Positions 1-10,800 of a DNA stretch of 64,000 nucleotides are shown one piece after another. This stretch comes from Macrobrachium rosenbergii (taxonomy: Eukaryota; Arthropoda; Malacostraca; Decapoda; Palaemonidae), in NCBI RefSeq assembly GCF_040412425.1, contig NC_089783.1:42754125-42818124 (forward strand), given 5' to 3'. The notes under the pieces were generated by a model, which was not told where the DNA came from, searched no databases, and saw nothing but the letters and a program-made list of their open reading frames with translations. The position numbers and the translations under genes are program-made. Numbering within the stretch: position 1 is the stretch's first letter; every line of letters starts with the position of its first letter.

Positions 1-130
1 GTATGAGAGCTAACTTACAGGTCGACTAGTTAATGTTACTTTGACTACGGTTTCATTGGTCAAAGTAATTTTATTTAAATTGTCCAGCCCGAGGCCATCC
101 ACTCTCATCACTGGCTTTATGTATAATGGG

Positions 131-205
131 TCTTCGTAGCCCAGTGGAGTAGTGGTTAGGATGCTCGCCTTCCAGCGAGAAAGACCTGGTTCGGTTTATG
201 AGTGA
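131..205 (+). repeat. tRNA-derived SINE head or decayed tRNA-Gly-like sequence
   Basis: A box A-like GTGGAGTAGTGG lies at about 143-155 and a box B-like GGTTCGGTTT at about 188-197. Between them a stem CTCGC/GCGAG encloses a CTTCCA loop, which would read as a Gly(TCC)-type anticodon. The loop is one base short, box B is degenerate and no clean acceptor stem is visible. I therefore read it as a tRNA-derived SINE head or pseudo-tRNA, not a working tRNA gene. Confidence 0.5.
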
Positions 206-1234
206 GCCCAACCGAGCTGTTAAATTCCATTGTGCACCATTTGACCTAAACATTGAATGAAATAGCTGATGATTAGTCGATTGATGTATATGAGGAACAA
301 TCATGTTCTTTACAGATGAGGATAAAATGAGGGTTTTGACGGTAAATCTTGGTATATTGTTGAAAATAGCCTTAAAATCCAAAGCTTTACGAGGACCACT
401 GTCCTCATCATGTTTCCCTGACGAGCAGTCCTCGTAATGCTTTCGGATTTTTTCTCACATACCCAAATTTACAATCCAGAGAAGGTCTTATTTCATCATT
501 AGTTAGTTGAATGCAGTGAGTCACAACTTTGGCTTAGAAGGTTTTGTTACAAGGCTAGCAACCCCATTCCACAGGTCTTGCTGGTAAGTGGAGGGCCAAC
601 ACTTCGTGTAGAAACATTTTTAAATACAATCGTATTAAAAATAAAGTTAATTTTACATTCCTATCAATAAGACAATTGGGGAGGAACATAACCCGCAAAT
701 TTCAAGTATCCCCGTGATACCTACGGTCCTCGCAAGCTCGAATCTGACTATAATTATATAATATAAATAATGGCATTGCTTTGTAATTTAAGGAGTGGTT
801 GTTCCGGGCAGGAAAATCATTTACCTGGATGGCCATCTTTGTTTTTTATCACAACGACATTGCATTGCGGATGTAAGTAGTGTTAACAACACTGTATCCA
901 AATTCAGTTTACTTCACATCCGAAGTTTCTGTAAGGCTGCACAAAATCCAAATGCTTTTGAGAGCAATGCCTGAAGTAATTCCTCTTATAAAAAAGCGAT
1001 GAAAACCAGCTGACATTTAGAACCGCATATACCACATTGATAATATAGTCTGGCTTCTAAAATAGCGCAGTCTAAAGATTTACGATTGTTTAAATTTGTA
1101 GACCTAAACAGCCGTATATTGAACACTTAATCATCATGAACCCTTCATTTTTACAAATGATATAATTCACATACACAATAAACAACAGGAGTAATGAAGT
1201 TTTTCTCGTGTCCAGGCCATTTTTCGTCATACAT
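206..1234. other. No gene recognised (5' flank or upstream intron of the coiled-coil gene)
   Basis: A/T-rich sequence with no ORF or splice-bounded coding segment that I can support. It could be intron upstream of the exon at 1720, because that exon starts in mid-codon and needs an upstream exon. Confidence 0.5.
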
Positions 1235-1290
1235 TATATATATGTGTGTGTGCGTGTGTATGTATGTATGTATGAGAACACGCACACACA
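1235..1290. repeat. Compound TA/TG/TATG microsatellite
   Basis: A run of TA, then TG, then TATG units, followed by a short CA-rich stretch. Simple sequence with no coding content. Confidence 0.85.
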
Positions 1291-1590
1291 TGTTCTAGAG
1301 TAGGCATTCGCTGCCTGTTCAGTCTGTCGTTAGAAAAGTTGGTTCTCCATATTCTTAATGTTTGAATATCGTAACTTGAAGTTTAAATACTGTAGTTTAG
1401 TTTTTTTTTATGTGGAAGTGCTCGTGCGCGTTTTCTAGAAGTTTTGGAATGACTACTACTGTACTTGTATCAGCTTGGACCTTGTGAGCGAATTATTTTG
1501 ATTAAACCTAAGGACGCTGAGAACCCAGCTTGGAACTAAGATGCCATGCCAATCACCTAAAATATATTTCTTATATTTCAGTGACTTCCT

Positions 1591-1591
<1 letters not shown>

Positions 1592-1683
<92 letters not shown>
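1592..1683. repeat. (TAT/ATT)n trinucleotide microsatellite
   Basis: About 30 uninterrupted ATT units end 36 bases before the first exon of the coiled-coil gene. The array and the polypyrimidine tract TTCCTTTTTTTTCAG form the acceptor environment. Long Ile or Tyr runs read across it are artefacts. Confidence 0.98.
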
Positions 1684-1684
<1 letters not shown>

Positions 1685-1719
1685 TTTAATGCGAATTTAT
1701 TACCTTCCTTTTTTTTCAG

Positions 1720-1845
1720 TGCTGCTTTGTCAGCCGTGTCAGCAGAAGAACGGAGGTACCAGGGCGAGGAGCGCCGTTCACAAAGACTGGAGCAAGACCT
1801 GGCTGCCATCACTATCGTCAGGGATAATGCCAACAAGGAGATTCT
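1720..1845 (+). CDS. Coiled-coil gene, first visible exon
   Basis: The acceptor TTTTTTTTCAG precedes 1720 and the donor GTGAGT starts at 1846. It encodes charged helix including EERRYQGEERRSQRLEQDL and ends CT, completed by G of the next exon to give Leu. Confidence 0.88.
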
Positions 1846-4800
1846 GTGAGTTGGAGAATGCCTCTGATTGCTTTCCCACAACTGGTCATTAGGGAGATAT
1901 TTCATCTTTTGTATTGCGATGAATATTTGCAATGTAAATGCTGAAATAGTAGGTTGCGTTTTCCTAGAGAAGTTTTGATTTAAGAATTTGACAAGTGTTT
2001 GGCGAATTCTATTCCTTTTTTTTTTATTAGACGTAGATTTGGGGCAGATTTTATGTATTTATTTATTTTTTAAAGAAGATAGATATCTCCTCTTAGAAGC
2101 GGTGATTATGCTAGTAGAAAAATTCATTCATTACTTTCACTCTTTCTGTAAGAATTACTTGCTGAATTTTCATTTTGTAGATTTATGTGCCATAATGTTG
2201 TTCAGTTAATTGGTCCTCAGAGAATTATGAGGTTAGATTTTTACAAAAGCACTGATCATTTGGATACTTGCACTGACGCTGTAGTTTTGAAAGCGTAAAA
2301 TGTAGGAAAAGAAAGCTGTGAGCAAGTAAGTTCATAGGGCTTCGTTACCCTGATAAAAGACTCAGAACATTACAGAAATATGAGTAGGATCTCCCTCTAC
2401 TGTGTGCTCCACTTCCCCATATATACTTCCTTTCTGTGCCTTCGCCCCTCAAACTGAGCGGGGCAGTTTTTATGCTAAGCTAAGCAATCGTCTAACTGTA
2501 CCCCTCTCAGGCGTCTTCAGAAAGAAGTAGCCGGGCTGATGGAGAGTTACAAAAACCTTCGGGAGGAGCTGGAAAAGTGCCAAACATCAAAGGACAACTT
2601 CAAGAGGAAAGCCCAGGAATATTGTCGAACGCTGGAAGAGATGACTCACTTAATGGCTTCCAAGGTTGTTCGGAGGGTTTGTGTATATTTTCTGGAAAAA
2701 AAAAATCTAAATCCCTTCCCAATTTTTTTTTTTTTTTTTTTTATTTTAGATTTGGTACATACCCCTCTTATTTATGTTGGACTGTATTTTGCTATTTCGT
2801 TATTATAAGTTTTCTTACCATTTTGCACGCTGCATTTCTTTTCAGGAGTCTGTTCCTGCATTATTTACATATATTGCACAAGCATGCATGATTATGCTTA
2901 AGCAAAAGGAAATCAGAAAAATATGGGGTTTTCATGAGGAGGTTCCTATATTTTCAAGAAATACAGTATCTGTATACGTTGTTGAATAGTTCAGCTTTAT
3001 TACTTTACTAAAGTAGAGTATTTAGTATATTGTACGCATCTTCACTGTGTGATGTGAGACAAAAATATTAGAAGGGCGGAAATAATATAAAATACTGTAA
3101 TAAATAACTGACGTAACAGTAGATATTTAAGGTGGCGATATAACAAAAACTGCTATGGGTTTTGAAATTAAAAAAGGACCATAAATAATGAGTGGTTAAA
3201 AGCAACATGCCTGGTTTCAACAACTATATTCTTATTAAAAATGTACTGTATAAGAAATTAGAAGAAGTAGATAGTAAAGGAAAATGTTTAGAAAATGAAA
3301 TAACAGAAATATGCTCTCTTCTTTGCATATGATGGCTTAATAATTGTTAAATGAAATCTATAAATACTAATGGAGGTTTGTAATGACAGAGTTAGAAATA
3401 AAAAAAAAAAGTGATCTACAAGATAAAGACAAACTGGGAGAGAAAAAACTATTCAGGGATAGAAATAGAAAGAGGAGAAATTTGGTTATGAAATAAAAGA
3501 ACAAAATGATGGGGAAAGCACAGAAACTCGATAACTTGACATACTCATTAATAGCAAAAATATATCATAAAGTGCCACTAATACTGTATGGGACATCAAT
3601 GGGTGACATACCAAAAACGAATAACAAAAGATTGCTACAAAATACTAAAGGTTTCAAAGGAATGTTAGAAATGAGGGCTATAGTCTGTCAAACACTAAGA
3701 TCGCTTGGGTTTGGCCAGGTAAGGACAACAGTGCAGCCAGATCTATTTAGCCATTTAAATCTTTCGCTTAACAATAATCCCTTGTTTATGGTTTTACCCG
3801 AGACCTGTCATTTACTGTATTGGCTCTGCTTTGGCTATCCACACTGCCATATCACAATGGCATTATGATTGCGACACTTCTTTAAGATTATTGGTTAGAG
3901 ATTAAGCCAATAAAGTGACCACTGACGTTCTAAAGACCTTATGCCGACCACGTGTCACAGAAACTTGAGATTTGGGAGCTCTGGTAAATGATGCCTTATC
4001 TCCTTGTTTTTATGAAAACAATTAGGTTTCCAAAGAAATATCAAAAGTCTTATGTGTTTTTATGGTCAGTTTTAAACTCATGAATATAAATTCGTGTTTA
4101 TCAACACGGGAATTGCTCATTCGCTCCGCTCTTGTGATTCGAAGTGTTTGGCAGACTTTAGGATAGCTAGGGGTAGGTTAATGAAAGGCACGATGCTGGG
4201 TGAAAGAAGCTTCAAGAGACTAAGAAATGAAGAGATTACAGGTAAGGTAATACATGTAGAAGAGAAGGGAATGGAAAAGAAGCGTTCTATGTTGATAGAC
4301 CAGCTTCTAAAATAATGTACAGGGTAAAGACAAACTGGCTAAGGTTGAATGGTAGAAAGAAGCACCAAGAAGGCGAACTAGCAAGTAGACTTTTTGGTGC
4401 TGAGAATGAAGACTTGGCTGATTTCCTGGTAAACTGCAGTGGGTTAAATGAAGAGTAAAGAAGAGAAGAAAATCATTGAAAGCGATCTTAGTATGAATGA
4501 AAGCATAAAGAAAAGAAAGGATTTTCTTTACTACTTATGGAAGAAAGGGGAAAGAAACCTACATGAGTGGAATGGATCAGAAAAGTAAAGAGGTGCAATT
4601 GAAAATGCAAAACCTTCATTTATCAACTGAACTGAACAGTTTGAGACTAATGCCTATTTACATTTACCTTCCACCCTTACACAGTTTTCAGTATCGATTA
4701 AGGGATGCAGTTTAAGAACAACCCTTCCTCATTAAAACCTTAATTGCCTTTGGAGAACATTATCAATTTCATCTTGTTTATATGAAACTGTTTCCATTTC

Positions 4801-7800
4801 TTCAATAAAATGGTTGTTAGTTATCTTTTATTTCAGTGACTTTGATGTACATCAGCTTAAAAAGCATATTATATGAATTTGAAAATCACCAGTATAAAGA
4901 CAGATTAATTTAGAATGCATGACTTGTATGTTTTCTAAGACCTATATTGGCATACGTATGAACGTTATAGGCATCATGTATCAGATGCTGTTCATTTAGC
5001 ACTTTTGGGATTTCGTAACCTATGTTTAAAGTAGACGAAAGAAAATTGCCATCACCTGATAAAAGAAGATTTTATAGTGATGCTTTCATATTATTCTGTA
5101 GTACAGTTTTATCTGATAAAACGATTGTTAGGAGAAGAACACTTATCATTATATATGAGATATATTTAGATGCACATTATCTTTTCTTAATTTTTTTTTC
5201 TTTCTTATTTTGGCATCCTGTTACTTATTCTATCTCCCCTTTCCTAGTGTGGTACTATGCAAGCAAAAGTAATAGCTTTAAACCATTCTTGAGATATTCT
5301 AATTTAGCGCAACGGCATCTGAATGGAAAGGTTACAAACTTCAGATGGAAGCATGTATCAGGTGTTCTAAATCTAGAATGTTTTGTCATTAGATATGTTT
5401 GTACATGTGAGAGTGCATCTTGTTTTGTTATTTATAGTAGAGTACAGTTCAATCATTCTGCTTTGAATATGGCTAATATTCTACAGTATATTCAGTAAAG
5501 AAAAGTAAATTAATAAAAAAAAATAATCTTAGTTAACTTTATCACTGATTATTTTGCATGCTTTACTTGACACAATTAATAGAAGTTCAAGGTCATATTT
5601 CTAGTGTTATCACATTGCAATGCAGTAATTTACTGTGCTTCATATGCAGCAATTTAGTTTCATTTTTCTAGTTTCTTCTGTTTTAATGTCCCCTGTCTTT
5701 CTTCATTAGCTGGCTTTCACTAATGATAAATTTCCATCATCTTGAAATTATGATTAAATGTAATTGTGCTTTGCAGTATTAGTTTTTGCTAGATACATTA
5801 TGTGGTCTTCGTACAAATCCTGCTTTCAAATCTAATTCTTTTATAATATTCTAATTTTTTCTAACTTCAGGACTCTGAACAGTCATCCCTCAAGAAGCAG
5901 TACCTTAACTTGAATGAAGCTGTGTCATCTCTAAAGTCTTTAAATGCAAGCTTAGAGGAGAGCATAACTGCAAGAGAGCAAGAATTAACAAAAATGGAAG
6001 AAATGGTGGCTAAATTCAAAGAAGATCGAGAGCAGATTATTGGTCAGGTACTTTAACCGCTGGAACTAAATGGCAATAAAACCTTGAGTTCCAGAAATAT
6101 TCTTTTTTTTTTTTGGGGAAAAAGGGCCCACATGACATAAGTTGTCACTGAATATATATCGAAGTTGAAAATGGCTCATCCGCATTTGGGGTTAAGAACA
6201 TGCTTACTTCTCTGTCAGTTCCATGTGCTCTTCTAGAATACACATTACCCCCTTCAAATCTCTTCTCCAGTTCCTTGTTTTGTTGTTTTACAATCAGCTA
6301 AAATGGCCTGTTCATATCTCTTTTATTTCTTGTTATCAGTTTATCCATAAAGAGTAGAAATTTTCTCATCAAAACACTAATTTCAAGTTATATATTGAAT
6401 AACAAATGCCAAAGCAGGGACCCCTAAGGAAATAAAAGCTCATTAAAAGACTTCTAAATTAGTTTGTTTCATGAAAAAAATTTAATTATTAATTTTGTGA
6501 AAATTTTAATGTCACAAAAACTAAAACCACCTTACTAGACACCAAGGTAGTGGTGGACCCCTTCAAAGAATTGAAGATATTGTGGGCATGAATGAGAAGT
6601 ATATAAAGCAAGAATGTAAAACTGAAAGGCCATAGAAATAAAGATGATAAAAATAACTCAGATTGCTTGTGTTTGATGAGTTTTATTTATTCTCAAGTAA
6701 AATTTATTTACATAAACATTATTGTAAAGTTTAAGAGTAATTGGTAACTTGACACATCTTATTCTTATCTTTAAGAAATGTTCCTTTTATAGGTAACAGA
6801 GGGTAAAACTATTATTATTATTATGAGACATTATACAGTATAAACTTTTTGTAGTTCCAAGATCTTTTGTGTAAAACTGCAATATTATATGACATTTTAA
6901 ATGGCGCACCTTTTAACCTTTTCGGTCACTAGGTCTGTGTGAGCCATGTCAGTCCCAGAGCCTATGAAGGTGAAATATTTCTTTGTTCACTCTGTGAAAT
7001 TAATATTCATAATTTGGTACTCCCTCTGGGGTCATTTTAAAGCAGTGTACATGTGCTTAATTTTGGCATATTAAAAAAATAGAACACAAAAGCAAAGGTT
7101 CAAAATGGAAGATTAAAAATCTCATTAAATGACATGTCATTGTAAATTAAGTGACTCTGCAGTTGAATTTTGAATGATGTTCACTTTTTGTCTGTCTGGG
7201 AAGCCTTGACAGCTATGTTGAAACCTCAAAAGCCTTGATGCTGTGTTATAAAGTAAGGAGGAATCATTTCAGGGCTCATGCATGCTAAAAACATATAGCT
7301 TGATATTCCTTATCAACTTGTTCCTTAGATTTAGGTTTATCACTCCCTAATGCTGGAGACCATTATTTATTCATGCTCAGATAAAGCAGTGTAATATCAT
7401 AAAAAATATAGAATTACTTTGCAAACATTAAATTCACCCCAATCATCACTTTTAACAACGAAACAGGTAAATTTGTAAGTAGCAAGGTGTGTGTCTCTGA
7501 TAGCTCACCATTAATACGATGCAGTCACAGTGTCAGTTTGGTAGGTCTAGTATTTTGCTTTTGTTTCAAAATGTGGCTCATCAGTTTATAAATCATTTGT
7601 GCTGAACGAGATGTCACCATGCCAGTGATAGACTAGAATAACCAGATGACTTTAATAATTATTTAACTGTTACATTATGTACGTTAATGTTTTATCATTA
7701 ATGTGTTGTATGTAACGGAAAGTTGTAGCAATCCTGGTTAATTATGGCGAGATAGAAATAATAGATTATACAGTATTGCGAACAAAGGCCTAGAGGTATG

Positions 7801-10800
7801 CTACATAGTGAGAAGAATTTAATGTCTTTTGCCAAGAACTGATATTGTATTGTTTCACCAACAAACAGTGATGATTCATCACCAAATATTGTTGTTGTAA
7901 ACTTGTGCTGTATTATCAACCTCAAAAACATTGTTTTAATTGTGCCATTAGTCTTGCATCCAGTGAAAGCTTCTCAGGTTGTATTTGTTACATTATTGGA
8001 GTCCTAATTTCTTTTTATTTTCAGATGATGGAAGCCAGCCAAAAGTGTGATGCACTGGAAGAATCATGCCACAAACTTGAAGAAGCAAAATATAATGTTG
8101 AAAAAGACCTTATAAACACCAGAGAGCTTGTGCAGAAACTTGACATGAAGAAAGGGCAGGCAGAAGGTGAAGTTGCTCGTCTGACTGGAACTCTAGAACA
8201 GGTTAATTCATCGAATGTTGAGACATGTAGTGTAGTCATACCTTATTCATCATGAGGGATTGCATAAACAAAATGCTGTAGTTGTCTTATGACTGACTAA
8301 AAGTAATACAGTACAAGATTTCATTTATTAATGGCAACACAACACAAGCATTTTTCCCACTGGTACCTACCTTTAACAGACAGGTTAGGGTGTGTCCTCT
8401 TAATGTAACAAATCTTATTAATGGCAACACAAGCATTTTTCCAACTGGTACCTACCCTTAACAGACAGGTTAGGGTGTGTCCTCCTGATGTAACAAATCT
8501 TATTAATGGCAACACAACACAACACAAGCATTTTTCCCACTGGTACCTACCCTTAACAGACAGGTTAGGGCGTGTCCTCCCGATGTAATAAAATCTTATT
8601 AATGGTAACACAACACAAGCATTTTTCCCCACTGGTCCCACCCTTAACAGACAGGTTAGGGTGTGTCCTCCTGTTGTAACAAAATCCATTACTGAATTAA
8701 CAAAGATGGCAGTACAAGAGAGGATAGGTGAGTGGTCAGTAAAACAGCAGTTGCCACTGATCTTAGATAAATGCACAGTCACGCACATAAATTATAAAAA
8801 CAAGAATGCCCATATTAGGCAAATTTGATTACCAAAGATACTATTGTTAAGAGAAAATATTATGTAATGTATAGTTGCTGGATTTATAATAGCATACTGT
8901 AATGAGACAGACTGAACAAACTGCAAAACCCCATATTTATTTACTAGTGTCCTTTACGTAAGTTTTATATCCAATTATTTTTTCACAGGTTCTGTCACAA
9001 AAGAGAGCATTAGAGCAAAGATTTGAGGCTTTGTCGTCACAATTAAATGGTGAGCGTTCTACTGTGAGATCAATGGAAGAAATGCTAAATGAAAAACGTC
9101 GAGCCGAGTGGTCAAGTGAGGCTACAATGAAACAGTTAGAAGTAGAGAAAAATCAGTTGCAGAGAAAGGTAATGTGTTGTTTTTATAGGAAATCTGTGAT
9201 GATAATTTGTGATTGAAGTCTCCAAGAAATGGACAGGGTAGGCCAGAGAGCTTCTTTTGTTACTTTTCACCCTTCAATGAATAGTTTTCCTTTATGAAAA
9301 AGTAAGAAGGTCCACATCAGGCATTCAGAATGTAAGTTTACATTTTTTAGCATTTACAATAATTTATTGCACAGTAATATACTGCTACATTTATTCCTTC
9401 ATGATTTTTTATTTTTATAATGCTTTGTACTTCATCATGGAATTTTAAGTTGATAGTTGCATATGAATACATTGTAGGTTATAAAAATAAATAAGTGTTA
9501 TAAATGGAAACATACGTAAAACAAAAATTCTAGTACACTGTAAAGGCACATATATTTGTACACAAATGTAAAATTGCATTTCACTATGCAGTAGTCTTAA
9601 ACTGGCATCAAAGAGCTGGAGGGTAGCATAAAAGTGGAAGGGAATATTAGGAAGCCAAGCAGCTCTTCACATTTCTCTTAAATGTCCAGCCCTGTTGAAA
9701 TAGAATTCTATTTTATTTCCTCCAACTGTTACCATTTTAGACATACAAAGTTGACAGCTAAAAAATTACGTTTAGAAATGTACTGTACAGTGTTCTCTGA
9801 GTGCCCCTCTAAGTTTCTTGTTTTCTAGTGAGTGAAGGAGCTACTGTATTTTAATTGATGGGCTCAGCTGATAAGAAGCAATAAAATGAAGGCTGCTTAT
9901 GCATATCCAGGACACAGGTTATTTATATCTGGCTTCACCTGCTGCTGCTAATATAAAGTTGATTGCAACACCTACCGCAATCAACCTTGGCCACTTGAAG
10001 TCACAAGTGTCTATTTCACAGGAAGGGTGAACAACAGTTTTGCCTTTGCTAATGTTGGCCCTAAATTTAAGTCTGTTGAAATGAAATGAAAGACCACGGA
10101 ACTGAAATTAACATGTATGACTGAATTCATCTTGCAATGTGAAGATATTTTTAAGTACCAATAGTTAAAATATGGTGCTGGAGCCTTGGAGGCCAGGTTC
10201 CTCTGGCTTTTGCCTGAACTCAGACATGGACTCTGTCTCAAACCTTGAAGTCTCATCTACAGTACTTTGGCTGAGGCCAGCTCAAGCCCACTAAATTTTG
10301 GCCTACAGCATCACCTCAAGTAAACTTGAAAGATCTAATCCTATGCTTAGACTGAGAGTTGGCCTTGGACTTAGTCTTGGCCTCAGATTACATGGACTTG
10401 GACTTATGTTTGGGAATTGTGGACTTGGACTCAATTATAGCAATTAACCTGTGGGCTGTGAGCAACAGCTAAGGCCCTCTTGATGTAAAACATCACCTGC
10501 ATAGGAGAATTACATTTTAGTTGTTAGTTTCTACTGTTTTTATAGAAGAAAATTATGCTTGCATAATTGAAAATGTTAATGATAGGAGACTGGTTACTTC
10601 TGAAGAAATATTATTAGTTGTGCATTCTAGCAGTTGAAAGAGATCACCATGTCATTTATAGACTTGTAGCGTTTCTTAAAAAACTTGTTCTTAAATGAGG
10701 TGAAAATTAGAGCAAGGTAGTTGGGCAGGTGTTCAGGAAGCCTTTGGTACAATAAATATTTAATGATGCTTTAGCTTGAAATGCTTCAAGGGCTTTCCAC

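Noticed and set aside
131..205. Functional tRNA-Gly
   Set aside because: Anticodon loop too short, box B off consensus and no acceptor stem pairing.
1530..1892. ORFs with long Ile or Tyr runs
   Set aside because: Created by the ATT microsatellite; only the part from 1720 to 1845 is exon.
8321..8788. 155-codon minus-strand ORF
   Set aside because: It lies over the four-copy minisatellite and its protein is the same unit repeated.
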